Shown in pieces: positions 32,241 through 41,471 of a stretch of 64,000 nt of DNA (positions are counted from its first letter, which is position 1; every line of letters starts with the position of its first letter). A model generated the notes under the pieces. It was not told the origin of the DNA, ran no database searches, and saw only the letters and a list, made by a program, of their open reading frames with translations. A program made the position numbers and the translations under genes. The stretch spans positions 372,001 through 436,000 of the forward strand of contig NZ_JABEND010000001.1 of assembly GCF_013002705.1 (NCBI RefSeq). Reading direction: 5' to 3'. This stretch comes from Nakamurella aerolata. Lineage in GTDB: Bacteria > Actinomycetota > Actinomycetes > Mycobacteriales > Nakamurellaceae.

Positions 32241-32975
32241 TTACGGTGCGGAGACCTGGTAGGTGCCGTTGTCGTCGCCGACCACATGCACCTTGACCTG
32301 CTGCTGTTGGCCGTCGATGGTGGCGGTGCAGGTGAAGTCGTTGGCCTCGTTGGCCTTCTTGCCGCTGGGGCAGGACACGTTGCTCGCGGTGATGCCCTGA
32401 TCGCCGAGCACCTTCACCACGCCGTCCTGCACGGCGGCCGGGTCGAGAGTCTTGCTGCGCAGGAACCCTGGCCAGGCGAACAGCAGCACCGCGACCACCG
32501 CGATCACCACCGCGGCGCCGATCACCGAGAAGATCAGAGCCTTGTTGTTCTTCGGCTGCGGCTGGTCGTAGTTGTTGTAGCCACCCTGCTGGCCCCACTG
32601 GCCGGCGCCGTACTGCTGTTGCTGGCCCCAGCCCTGCTGGCCCTGTTGACCCCAACCCTGCTGCTGGCCGTAGTCGGGCTGGCCCTGTTGGCCCCAGTCC
32701 TGCTGACCCTGTTGGCCCTGTTGGCCCCAACCCTGTTGGCCCTGTTGGCCCCAGGCCTGCTGGCCCTGGCTGCCCTGGGCCGGCTGGTTCCACTGCTGGG
32801 TGGGCGCGGCCGGCTGACCCCAGCCCTGCTGGCCGCCCTGCTGTCCATATCCGGCTGCCGATCCCGACTCAGCTCCCTGCCCGTAGCCCTGCCATTGGCC
32901 GGCGTCGGGCTGGGACCCCTGCCCAGGGTTGTAGTTGGGGTTCGAATCTCCACCCGAACCGAACGGCGTGCTCAT
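32241..32975 (-). CDS. Gln/Gly-rich DUF4333 membrane protein
   Basis: A 244-residue protein with three parts: a cytoplasmic, prion-like N-terminal region (about residues 20-140) made of GWGQQGQQGQQ-type repeats rich in Gln, Gly and Trp; one membrane helix (ALIFSVIGAAVVIAVVAVLL, about 146-168); and an external DUF4333 domain with two Cys (Cys202, Cys216) likely to form a disulfide. ATG at 32975 begins MSTPFGSGGDSN. Its place beside helY and the exonuclease parallels the DUF4333-type membrane gene of mycobacteria. The 283 bp between it and helY contain no convincing feature. Confidence 0.78.
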   Translation of the reverse strand: MSTPFGSGGDSNPNYNPGQGSQPDAGQWQGYGQGAESGSAAGYGQQGGQQGWGQPAAPTQQWNQPAQGSQGQQAWGQQGQQGWGQQGQQGQQDWGQQGQPDYGQQQGWGQQGQQGWGQQQQYGAGQWGQQGGYNNYDQPQPKNNKALIFSVIGAAVVIAVVAVLLFAWPGFLRSKTLDPAAVQDGVVKVLGDQGITASNVSCPSGKKANEANDFTCTATIDGQQQQVKVHVVGDDNGTYQVSAP

Positions 32976-33258
32976 CCGTGCCTCCCATGTCCCGTGCGGC
33001 GGCCGCGCGGGTTCTGCGAACCGTGTGTGCTGATCCAATCATGACCGCTGGTACCCGCCCCGACGTCTGGTGACTCACGCTGCCACCACCGTCACCTTGA
33101 CCGTTACGGACGGTACGCCAACAGGTCTGCAGCAGCAGGGTATCCGGTGCAACTGGGCTGCAGCGGCATGAACAGCCGAATCAACGGCGCATGTCGGGCG
33201 GCTGGTCCGGGGCTTCGCTGCGGCGTCGGCACTCGCTGACCAGCCCGCCGATGGCCGC

Positions 33259-36144
33259 TCACACCGCCTCGAGCGCGACGACGCCGTGCCGTACCGCGTC
33301 GATGCCGGCCCGGCAGGCATCGGCCAGGTCGGGGTGCGCGAGCGGTACCAGTTGGTCGAGCAGGTCGACCACCTGGCGGCACCACCGCACGAAGTCGCCG
33401 GCGGACAGCTCCTGCCCCGCCGCCGTCGCGGCGTCCAGCGCCTGACCCAGCGTGCCGCCCTCGGCCCACTCGCGGACCGCGGTGGCGAACCCGACGTCCG
33501 GCTCCCGGCTCACCCGCAGGTCGCGGTCGCGTTCCGCACCGGCCAGCTCAGCCCACAGCCGCATGGTTTTGCCGATGGCCCCGCCGGCCGGACCGCGCAC
33601 CGGTCGGTTCGGGCCGGCCTGTTCCCGGCGTGACTCGTAGACCAGCGCGGACACCGCGGCCACCAGTTCGGCGGGCGGCAGGTTGTCCCACACCCCGGTC
33701 CGCAGGCACTCGGCGGCCAGCAGGTCGCTCTCGGACCAGATGCGCGCCAACGTTTTTCCGTCCGCGGTCAGCTTGTCGCCGTCAAGAAACCCGCGTTCGG
33801 TGAGCAGCCCGGCGATCCGGTCCAGTTGATCGGCCAGCGAATGTCTTGCCCCGTCGACCTTTCGCCGCATCTGCTCGATCTCGTCCTGCAGCCGGCGAAT
33901 CCGCCTGGCCCACTGCAGGTGCCCATCCCGGTCGGCGCAGCCGTGCACGGGGTGGGCCCGTACCGCGGCGCGCAGCGCGGTGAGCTCGGCCTCGGCGGCG
34001 CTGGTGCTGCTGTCGGCCCGGCGCCGGCTCAGCGGCTGGATGCCGGCGTTGCGGATCGATGCCGCGATGTCCTTACGGACCTGCGGCGAGCGGTAGTTGA
34101 CGTGCTTGGCGAGCCGGATCCGGCCCAGTGCCGGTACCGGCCCGCGGAAGTCGGCCTCGCTGAGCCGTCCGGCCCAACGAGCAGCGGTCACCACCAGGGG
34201 GCGGATGGTCGGTTCGGCGGGGTTGACGCCAGGGTCGAGTACAACGGCCAGACCCGCGCGCCGGCCGTGGGCCACCTCGACCACGTCCCCGCGCCGCAGC
34301 CGGCTGAGGTCGATGGCGGTGGCTGCCCGACGTTCGGCTGCCTCGGCCTCGGCGCCCGCCTTCTCGGCGGTGGACAGCCGGGTCAGCAGATCCAGGTATT
34401 CGAAGGTGTCGCCGCGGTCGCAGTCGGCCTTGCCGATGTCGCTGGCCATGGTGCGCTCGCTGCGCTGCACCTGGCGGGCCATCCCGACCACGGACGCGTC
34501 GGCCTGGTACTGGGCAAAAGACTGCTGCAGCAACTCCTTTGCCGCCTGACGACCAAGGTGTTCGGTGAGGTTGACCGCCATGTTGTAGGTCGGCGCGAAC
34601 GACGACCGCAGCGGGTAGGTCCGCTTGGAGGCCAGCCCGCCGACCTGCCGCGGGTCGACGCCGGGCGACCACAACACCACGGCGTGACCCTCGATGTCGA
34701 TGCCGCGCCGGCCGGCGCGCCCGGTGAGCTGGGTGTACTCCCCCGGCGTCAGGTCGACGTGGCCTTCGCCGTTGTACTTGACCAGCTTCTCCAGCACCAC
34801 CGTCCTGGCCGGCATGTTGATGCCGAGGGCCAGCGTCTCGGTGGCGAAGACTGCCTTCACCAGCCCCGCGACGAACAGTTCTTCTACGGTCTGTTTGAAC
34901 AGCGGGAGCATGCCGGCGTGGTGGGCGGCGACGCCGCGCTCCAGCGCTTCCCGCCACTCCCAGAAACCCAGCACGCCGAGGTCGGCCTCCGGAAGCTCGG
35001 CGGCCCGCCGGTCGACGACCGCGCGAATGCGCTGCCGCTCCTCGTCGGTCACCAACCGCAGGCGCGAGCGCAGGCACTGGGCGACGGCGGCATCACAGCC
35101 GGCCCTGGAGAAGATGAACGTGATGGCCGGCAGCAGCCCGGCCGAGTCCAGCCGCTCGATCACCTCGACCCGGCTCGGCGGCCGCCACTGCGGGGTGTGG
35201 TAGCCACGGCCCCCTCTCGGGACGCCGCGGCCGCGCCCGCCGCCGCGCCGCCGGTCGTCCCGGCCGCTGGTCCAGCGGGCATCCGCCTCGGCGACGGCCC
35301 TGGTCAGGCTGGGGTCGATGCGGACGTGCGCCGCCGGCTCGCGGCGGCCGGTGCCGGCGCCGGGCTGGGAATCGGCACTGAACAGGTCGTACAGTCGCCG
35401 GCCCACCATCATCTGCTGCCACAGCGGCACCGGCCGGTGTTCGTCCACCACCACCGTGGTGTCGCCACGGACCTGTTGCAGCCAGCCGCCGAACTCCTCG
35501 GCGTTGGATACCGTCGCCGACAGCCCGGCCAGCTGCACGTCCTCCGGCAGGTGCAGGATCACCTCCTCCCACACCGGACCGCGGAACTTGTCGGCCAGGT
35601 AGTGGATCTCGTCCATCACCACGGCGGTGAGCCCGGCCAGATCCGGCGAACCGGCGTACAGCATGTTCCGCAACACCTCGGTGGTCATCACCACGACGGG
35701 GGCGTGCGAATTGATCGAGGTGTCGCCGGTCAACAGACCGACGTTCTCGGCGCCGTGGGCGGCGCACAGATCGTTGTACTTCTGGTTGGACAGCGCCTTG
35801 ATCGGCGTGGTGTAGAAGCACTTCCCACCGGTGGCCAGCGCGCGATGAACGGCGAACTCCCCCACCACCGTCTTGCCGGCGCCGGTCGGCGCGCAGGCCA
35901 GCACGCTGCGGCCTTCCTCGAGGGCGCGGCAACCGTCGATCTGGAACTCGTCGAGGACGAACGGCCGGGTCACGGAGAAGTCCGCGAGCAGCGGGTGCGC
36001 GGCAACGTCCCTGGAGCGCTGGTAGCGCTCGGCCGGCGAAAGATGCTCGTCCGGGTAGGTGATCTCGCCGTCGGCGGCAACTCCTGCGGCTGCCGGTTCG
36101 CCTGCCGGAACTGACGGAGCTGACCGAACTCGGGACCGTGCCAT
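33259..36144 (-). CDS. helY: DEAD/DEAH-box RNA helicase HelY (Ski2/Mtr4-like)
   Basis: A 961-residue superfamily 2 helicase. Helicase motifs: Q-motif region RPFVLDEFQIDGC, Walker A ACAPTGAGKTVVGEF, motif Ia TTPIKALSNQKYNDL, motif II VVMDEIHYLADKFRG, motif III LAGLSATVSNAEEF, and motif [17 protein letters not shown]. The C-terminal half has the Mtr4-like helical domain with LADQLDRIAGLLTERGFL and an Arg/Gly-rich linker (about 290-315). It probably unwinds structured RNA in decay. It is the last gene of the paf-tatC-helY run, 41 bp after tatC. Confidence 0.92.
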   Translation of the reverse strand: MARSRVRSAPSVPAGEPAAAGVAADGEITYPDEHLSPAERYQRSRDVAAHPLLADFSVTRPFVLDEFQIDGCRALEEGRSVLACAPTGAGKTVVGEFAVHRALATGGKCFYTTPIKALSNQKYNDLCAAHGAENVGLLTGDTSINSHAPVVVMTTEVLRNMLYAGSPDLAGLTAVVMDEIHYLADKFRGPVWEEVILHLPEDVQLAGLSATVSNAEEFGGWLQQVRGDTTVVVDEHRPVPLWQQMMVGRRLYDLFSADSQPGAGTGRREPAAHVRIDPSLTRAVAEADARWTSGRDDRRRGGGRGRGVPRGGRGYHTPQWRPPSRVEVIERLDSAGLLPAITFIFSRAGCDAAVAQCLRSRLRLVTDEERQRIRAVVDRRAAELPEADLGVLGFWEWREALERGVAAHHAGMLPLFKQTVEELFVAGLVKAVFATETLALGINMPARTVVLEKLVKYNGEGHVDLTPGEYTQLTGRAGRRGIDIEGHAVVLWSPGVDPRQVGGLASKRTYPLRSSFAPTYNMAVNLTEHLGRQAAKELLQQSFAQYQADASVVGMARQVQRSERTMASDIGKADCDRGDTFEYLDLLTRLSTAEKAGAEAEAAERRAATAIDLSRLRRGDVVEVAHGRRAGLAVVLDPGVNPAEPTIRPLVVTAARWAGRLSEADFRGPVPALGRIRLAKHVNYRSPQVRKDIAASIRNAGIQPLSRRRADSSTSAAEAELTALRAAVRAHPVHGCADRDGHLQWARRIRRLQDEIEQMRRKVDGARHSLADQLDRIAGLLTERGFLDGDKLTADGKTLARIWSESDLLAAECLRTGVWDNLPPAELVAAVSALVYESRREQAGPNRPVRGPAGGAIGKTMRLWAELAGAERDRDLRVSREPDVGFATAVREWAEGGTLGQALDAATAAGQELSAGDFVRWCRQVVDLLDQLVPLAHPDLADACRAGIDAVRHGVVALEAV

Positions 36145-36185
36145 GCCGCCAGGTTATGCGTTGGCGGCCCGGCGGGCTCCCGATG

Positions 36186-37487
36186 TCAGGTTGCGTCGAT
36201 GTCCCACAGCTGCCCCGACACCGGGTGGGCAGGTGGGGGCGATGCCGGTTGGGCGGGTGGGGGCGGTGCCGACTGGGCGGGTGGGGGCGGTGCCGACTGG
36301 GCTGGTGGGGGCGGCGCCGGCTGGGCGGGCGGTGTCGCACCCGGCGCGGCCGGAGCCGGCAACGGGGCGGCTGGTGTCGGCAGCGGCTCGGCGCTCGGTA
36401 CCGGTGCACTGCTCGGCGCCGGTTCCGGTCCGGCGGCTGGCTCGGGGCTCGCCTGCGGTCGGCGACTCGGGATCGGCTGGGGTGCGGGGATCGGGGTGGC
36501 GCCGACCTCGGGAGCGAACGGGTCGGCGGCGATCGGTTGCTGGTCGGCGGTGACGGCGGCTCCGGCCATCGGGGTCGGGGACGCCTCGTCGTCGGCCAGG
36601 TTCGCCATGCCCTCCGCGCCCAGGCGCTTGGCCTTGCGGCGGTCGTGCAGCAGCGACACCTGGACGGCCATCTCGTACAGCACGCATAGCGCCACCGCGA
36701 GCACCAGCATGGTGATCGGGTCGTTGCCCGGCACCGTCAGCCCGGCGAACACCACGAGGGCGAACATCGAGTAGCGCCGCGACTTGGCCAGCCTGCGCCC
36801 GGAGAGCACCCCGATGAAGTTCAGCATCACCAGCAGCAGCGGCACCAGGAACGACACCCCGAAGATCAGCATGACGCCGATCAGGAAGCCGAAGTAGCTG
36901 TCGGGTGTCAGCGCCGAAACGGTGACGTCGCCGCCGAACCCGAGCAGGATAGCCAGGCCGTGCTGGATGACGATGTAGGCGAGCACCGCACCGGCCATCA
37001 GCAGCACGAAGGCGGCGCCGACAAAGCTACGGGCGTAACGCTTTTCCTTGGCGTACAGCGCCGGGGTGACGAATCCCCAGAGTTGCAGCAGCCATACCGG
37101 GCTGGAGATCAACGCACCGGCGAGCAGTGCGGCCTTCAACCGGATCTGCAGCGGCGAGAACGGGGTGGTGGCCAGCAGCCGGCACTGTTCGCCGCTGGCT
37201 CCGCTCAGCGCGAAGTCGACCCGCACATCCTGGGTGACGGAGCAGTACGGCGCCTTGAGCAAATCGCCCAGCGACGGCAGGCCAAGCGGCGGGATCGCCA
37301 CCGACCACCAGATGAACCCGAGAATGGTGCCGGCCAGCAGCCCGAGTACCGCGAAGAACAGGCGGCGGCGGAGCTCCCGCAGGTGCTCCATCAGACTCAT
37401 GGTGCCGTCGGCGGACTTCCCGGCTTTTTTCGCCTTCTTGCCGTTGGGGAGCGAGGGGTCGGAGCCGGAGCGGCGCAACAGCGTCAC
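36186..37487 (-). CDS. tatC: Twin-arginine translocase subunit TatC with Pro-rich tail
   Basis: A 433-residue Sec-independent translocase subunit. The N-terminal DGTMSLMEHLRELRRRLFF and the six-helix core (about residues 45-300) with FSPLQIRLKAALLAGALISS, SSPVWLLQLWGFVTPALY and SFLVPLLLVMLNFIGVLS are typical. After the last helix there is an about 130-residue disordered tail ending in APPPPAQS repeats (24-bp DNA units at 36232-36327). GTG at 37487 has AGGAGG six bases upstream and was preferred to a longer frame. No tatA lies between tatC and pafC, unlike in mycobacteria. Confidence 0.93.
   Translation of the reverse strand: MTLLRRSGSDPSLPNGKKAKKAGKSADGTMSLMEHLRELRRRLFFAVLGLLAGTILGFIWWSVAIPPLGLPSLGDLLKAPYCSVTQDVRVDFALSGASGEQCRLLATTPFSPLQIRLKAALLAGALISSPVWLLQLWGFVTPALYAKEKRYARSFVGAAFVLLMAGAVLAYIVIQHGLAILLGFGGDVTVSALTPDSYFGFLIGVMLIFGVSFLVPLLLVMLNFIGVLSGRRLAKSRRYSMFALVVFAGLTVPGNDPITMLVLAVALCVLYEMAVQVSLLHDRRKAKRLGAEGMANLADDEASPTPMAGAAVTADQQPIAADPFAPEVGATPIPAPQPIPSRRPQASPEPAAGPEPAPSSAPVPSAEPLPTPAAPLPAPAAPGATPPAQPAPPPPAQSAPPPPAQSAPPPPAQPASPPPAHPVSGQLWDIDAT
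36232..36327. repeat. 24-bp tandem array coding the TatC tail
   Basis: Four units of the GGTGGGGGCGGTGCCGACTGGGCG type (36232, 36256, 36280, 36304), encoding APPPPAQS-like octapeptides on the minus strand. Confidence 0.85.
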
Positions 37488-37664
37488 CAGCAGCCTCCTG
37501 CTCTCCGCGGACCGCCGAGCGCGGGCCGTCTGTCTGCCGAACCGGGATCCTGCTTTCCGATGTTCGGAGCGGGCGAGCGGTCGGACGGCCGACCCGCCAG
37601 GATTCATCGTAGAGCGGCGCCGGTCGGCGCACCGCCCCGCGCCTTCCCGGTGTCGCCCGGTCGG

Positions 37665-38672
37665 TCAGCTGCCTGCCGGGTCGGCGTCGGGCGCTGAGTA
37701 CTCGGCCAGCGCCTGTTCTGCGAGTTCGGTGACCCTGGCGGCCAGATCGGGCCGGTCGACGATCTCGGCGGCGTCGCCGAGCGAGAGCACCAGCCGGGCC
37801 AGCCACTCGTCGTGTTGAGCCGGCATGGTGACCCGGAGCCGGCCGGTCGGTTGGCCGTCGCTGCCCGACTCCAGCGCAACGTCCGTCACCAGGTAGTAGT
37901 CGGCCACCCACTGCGCGCCGGGCCCCAGCAGCAGCACCACCGTCGAGGCGTCGGCTCCCGGGGTGTACATCCGATCCGGCACCTCGGTCTCCTGCCACAG
38001 CGGCGGCTGTGCCGGTTCGTCCAGCAGGCTGGCGTCGTCGATCCGGTCAACCCGGAAGTTCCGGGTGGCGCCGGCGGTGTGGCAGTACGCCTCGAGGTAG
38101 GTGTGGCCGTCGGTGAGCAGCAGCCGCAACGGGTCGACGACCCGCTCGGAGACGGTGTCCCTCGACGCGGTGTAGTAGCGGATGGACAGCCGCCGGTTCT
38201 GCTGCACCGCCTGACCGACGATGCTCAGCGTCCGTGCGGTCGCCGGATCGTCCGTCGGATCGCCGGCCACCACCCTGACCGCGTCGCCGGTTCCGGCGCC
38301 GGCCCCCTCCAGCTTCGCCAGCGCCGATCGAACCGCGGCGTCGTCGACGACGCCGGGCAGGTCGGCCAGCGCCCGCAGCGCCGCGGTCAGCGCGACCGCT
38401 TCGTCGCCGGTCAGCCGAACCGGGCGTTCCAGCCCGGCCTGGAATCCCATCGAGACGGTGCCGCCCTCCTCGTCCAGCACCACGTCGATCAGGTCGTCCG
38501 GGTAGTAGCCGGGCAACCCGCACACCATCAGCAGGTTCAGGTCTGCGGAGATCTGCTCGACGCCGACGCCGTACTCGGCGGCCAGGGTGGTCATGCTGAC
38601 TCCAGGGCGCCTGGCGATGAACGGCACCATCGACATCACCCTGGACAGCTGTTGCGCGGCGGTTTCGCTCAT
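37665..38672 (-). CDS. pafC: WYL-domain regulator PafC
   Basis: A 335-residue HTH-WYL-WCX protein, one half of the PafBC activator of the LexA/RecA-independent DNA-damage response. N-terminal winged helix LSRVMSMVPFIARRPGVSMT then TLAAEYGVGVEQISADLNLL; the WYL domain (about 150-230) includes RRLSIRYYTASRDTVSERVV and TYLEAYCHTAGATRNFRVDR. The ATG overlaps the pafB stop (ATGA). The 177 bp downstream to tatC carry a GC-rich inverted repeat but no gene. Confidence 0.92.
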   Translation of the reverse strand: MSETAAQQLSRVMSMVPFIARRPGVSMTTLAAEYGVGVEQISADLNLLMVCGLPGYYPDDLIDVVLDEEGGTVSMGFQAGLERPVRLTGDEAVALTAALRALADLPGVVDDAAVRSALAKLEGAGAGTGDAVRVVAGDPTDDPATARTLSIVGQAVQQNRRLSIRYYTASRDTVSERVVDPLRLLLTDGHTYLEAYCHTAGATRNFRVDRIDDASLLDEPAQPPLWQETEVPDRMYTPGADASTVVLLLGPGAQWVADYYLVTDVALESGSDGQPTGRLRVTMPAQHDEWLARLVLSLGDAAEIVDRPDLAARVTELAEQALAEYSAPDADPAGS

Positions 38673-39961
38673 CCGGAGGCCTCCGCGTTGTCACTGCCCT
38701 GGTTGTCACTGCCCTGGTTGTCACTGCCCTGGTTGTCACTGCCCTGGTTGTCACTGCCCGGGTTATCACTGCGCGGGATGTCGCTGCCCGCGCCCTGCCC
38801 GGCGGCGCCGCGCAGCAAGTGCAGCACCGCGTCGCGCAGATCGTCCGGTTCCACTACCAGCACATCGGGGCCGCTCGCGGTGATGCGCCGTGCGGTGTCC
38901 CACAGCCACGGCATCGGGATTCGCAGCACGTCGGCGGCCTGCCAGCCGGTTCCGTCCGCGTCACCCGCGGTGATCAGCTCGGCGTCCCTGCGCAGGCCCA
39001 CCGCCCGTCCCGGCAATGCCCTGATCGTCGCCCAGCGGCGGACCACAGGGGTGGCCTGACGGCGCACCTGCTCCAACAGGTCGACGTCGGTGGGCACCTC
39101 GTAGGCGCCCGACTTGCCGGTGCCGCTGACCGGCCCGACGATCCGGGACAGCCGGAAGGTGCGCTGGGCCCCCCGTTGCAGATCGTTGCCGATCACGTAC
39201 CAGCGCCCCCGGAACGAGACAAGCCCCCACGGCTGCAGCGAGCGCCGCTGCGGGTTGTCGCCCGGCTCTTTCGCGTAGTTGAAGCGCACTTGACGGCGGG
39301 CCAGCACCGCGGCCTGCAGCGGCGCGAACGCCGGGTCGGCGGTACGCACCCGCGGCTGCAGCACCGTCTCCGGGGGGATCATCGGGCCGGCGTCGGCGCC
39401 GTCAGGGTTGTCTGCGCCAGTTGACTTGTGTTGGCCTGCAACGGTTTTCGAGACGGCGCCGGTGGAGTCGGCGTTCTGGGCGCCGGCCTCCCTGATCTTG
39501 CGCAGCGCCTGCTGCCCGGCACCGGCCAGGCTGGTGGTGGTCCACAGCCGGGCGGCAAGGCCGACCGCGGCGGTCTCCTCTGGGGTGAAGCTGAGCGGCG
39601 GCAGCGAGAACTCGGTCGGCGGGATTCGGTAGCCGTCGACGCCATCGGTTTCCAGCGGCACCTGCAGCATCCGCAGCTCGTTCTTGTCCCGCTCGAACAT
39701 TCGGCCGAACGCCTCGTCCGACGGGGCCTCCGCGTAGCCGGCCACGTTGGCCCTGATCCAGCTCGCCGACCGGTACCGCCGGCTGTTCAGCAGCGCGATC
39801 ACCAGGTTCAGCAGGCGCTCGGTCTTCGCCGCGGTGGTGCCGCCCGAGGCTGCGCCGCCGGCGCCGGTCTCAGCCGAGTCGGCGGGGCGACGCCCGGCTC
39901 CGGCCGCCGGGTCGCCGGCGCCGCCCGAACGGCCTGGGGTGTCCGATGTGGAGGTAGCCAC
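38669..39961 (-). CDS. pafB: WYL-domain regulator PafB with C-terminal GSDNQ repeats
   Basis: A 430-residue HTH-WYL protein pairing with PafC. After a disordered Ala/Gly leader (about 1-45), TERLLNLVIALLNSRRYRSA begins the winged helix; the WYL domain includes RRQVRFNYAKEPGDNPQRRS, LQPWGLVSFRGRWYVIGNDL and RTFRLSRIVGPV. It is longer than mycobacterial PafB (about 330 residues) because of the leader, an inserted segment (about 160-190) and a C-terminal tail of GSDNQ pentapeptides encoded by a 15-bp array. Confidence 0.91.
   Translation of the reverse strand: MATSTSDTPGRSGGAGDPAAGAGRRPADSAETGAGGAASGGTTAAKTERLLNLVIALLNSRRYRSASWIRANVAGYAEAPSDEAFGRMFERDKNELRMLQVPLETDGVDGYRIPPTEFSLPPLSFTPEETAAVGLAARLWTTTSLAGAGQQALRKIREAGAQNADSTGAVSKTVAGQHKSTGADNPDGADAGPMIPPETVLQPRVRTADPAFAPLQAAVLARRQVRFNYAKEPGDNPQRRSLQPWGLVSFRGRWYVIGNDLQRGAQRTFRLSRIVGPVSGTGKSGAYEVPTDVDLLEQVRRQATPVVRRWATIRALPGRAVGLRRDAELITAGDADGTGWQAADVLRIPMPWLWDTARRITASGPDVLVVEPDDLRDAVLHLLRGAAGQGAGSDIPRSDNPGSDNQGSDNQGSDNQGSDNQGSDNAEASG
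38691..38765. repeat. 15-bp tandem array at the 3' end of pafB
   Basis: Five units of TCACTGCCCTGGTTG (38691, 38706, 38721, 38736 identical; 38751 variant). In pafB the units read as the pentapeptide NQGSD on the minus strand. Confidence 0.92.
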
Positions 39962-40061
39962 GCGCGAAACTCTATTCGATCACGTGATCGAACACGAGCC
40001 GCGCCGCCGCGCGCCGGTCCGACCCGGCAGCGCTGTCGCTGTGGCATGCATGGATCAGCAC

Positions 40062-41420
40062 TCACATGCTCGCGATCAGTCGGTCCACCCGCTCATCGCT
40101 GCTGCGGAACGGGTCTTTCAGCAGCACCGTGCGCTGCGCCTGGTCGTTGAGCTTCAGATGCACCCAGTCGACGGTGTAGTCGCGGCCGGCCTGCTGCGCC
40201 GCGGTGACGAACTCGCCGCGCAGCTTTGCCCTCGTAGTCTGCGGCGGTGCGCTTTCGGCCGCGGCGATCTGCTCGTCGGTGACGACCCTCGCCGCCCTGC
40301 CCTTGGCCTGCAGCAACGAGAACAGCCCACGTCCCGGACGCACGTCGTGGTAGGTCAGGTCCAGCTGTGCGATCCGGGGATGCGACAGCTCTAGGCCGTT
40401 CTTGGCGGCGTAGCCGTCGATCAGCTTCTTCTTGATCACCCAGTCGATCTCGGTGTCGACGCCGGAGAGGTCGTCGGACTCGACGGCCTTGAGGGTGCGT
40501 CCCCACAGGTCGAGCACCCGCTCGCTGACCGGGTCGGTGCCGCGGCCGGCGACGTAGTCGGCAGCCTTGCTGTAGTACTCCAGCTGGGCGTCGAGCGCGG
40601 AGATCTCACCGCCGTTGGCCAACCGGACCGGGCGCCGCCCCGTCAGGTCGTGCGAGATCTCTCTGATCGCCCTGATCGGATTCTCAAAGGTGAAGTCGCG
40701 CAAGGTGACTCCGGCTTCGATCATCTCCAGCACCAGCGCCGCGGAGCCGACCTTCAGCAGCGTGGTTGTCTCGCTCATGGTGGAGTCGCCGACGATCACG
40801 TGCAGCCGGCGGTACTTCTCGGCGTCGGCATGCGGCTCGTCGCGGGTGTTGATGATCGGCCGCGACCTGGTGGTTGCGCTGGAGACGCCTTCCCAGATGT
40901 GGTCGGCGCGCTGCGACAGGCAGTAGCTGGCGCCGCGCGGCGACTGCACCACCTTGCCGGCGCCGCAGATCAGCTGCCGGGTCACCAGGAAAGGGATCAG
41001 CCCGTCGGAGATTCGGGAGAACTCCCCCGACCGCGAGATGAGGAAGTTTTCGTGGCAGCCGTAGGAGTTGCCGGCCGAGTCGGTGTTGTTCTTGAACAGG
41101 AAGATATCGCCGCCGATGCCCTCCTCGGCCAGCCGGTTCTCGGCGTCGACCACCAGGTCCTGCAGGATCCGCTCGCCGGCCTTGTCGTGCGCGATCAGGG
41201 TGGCAAGGTCGTCGCACTCGGCGGTGGCGTACTCCGGGTGGCTGCCGACATCGAGGTAGAGCCGGGATCCATTGCGCAGGAACACGTTCGACGAGCGACC
41301 CCAGGCCACCACCCGACGGAACAGGTAGCGGGCCACCTCGTCCGGCGAGAGCCGCCGTTGCCCGTGGAAGGTGCAGGTGATGCCGTACTCGGTCTCCAGG
41401 CCCATGATCCGCCGCTGCAT
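40062..41420 (-). CDS. pafA: Pup--protein ligase PafA
   Basis: A 452-residue carboxylate-amine ligase that couples the C-terminal glutamate of Pup to substrate lysines using [23 protein letters not shown] with the conserved Glu/Asp residues, [18 protein letters not shown] (catalytic Asp region), [20 protein letters not shown] and [20 protein letters not shown] are all present, as in mycobacterial PafA (452 residues). ATG at 41420. It lies 100 bp upstream of pafB and 51 bp downstream of the CNNM gene, so it may be read with either. Confidence 0.96.
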   Translation of the reverse strand: MQRRIMGLETEYGITCTFHGQRRLSPDEVARYLFRRVVAWGRSSNVFLRNGSRLYLDVGSHPEYATAECDDLATLIAHDKAGERILQDLVVDAENRLAEEGIGGDIFLFKNNTDSAGNSYGCHENFLISRSGEFSRISDGLIPFLVTRQLICGAGKVVQSPRGASYCLSQRADHIWEGVSSATTRSRPIINTRDEPHADAEKYRRLHVIVGDSTMSETTTLLKVGSAALVLEMIEAGVTLRDFTFENPIRAIREISHDLTGRRPVRLANGGEISALDAQLEYYSKAADYVAGRGTDPVSERVLDLWGRTLKAVESDDLSGVDTEIDWVIKKKLIDGYAAKNGLELSHPRIAQLDLTYHDVRPGRGLFSLLQAKGRAARVVTDEQIAAAESAPPQTTRAKLRGEFVTAAQQAGRDYTVDWVHLKLNDQAQRTVLLKDPFRSSDERVDRLIASM

Positions 41421-41471
41421 GGGTTTCAGCGTAGGCCCCGGCCGGATCGAGCCAGGTCGGCACCGGCAGGC

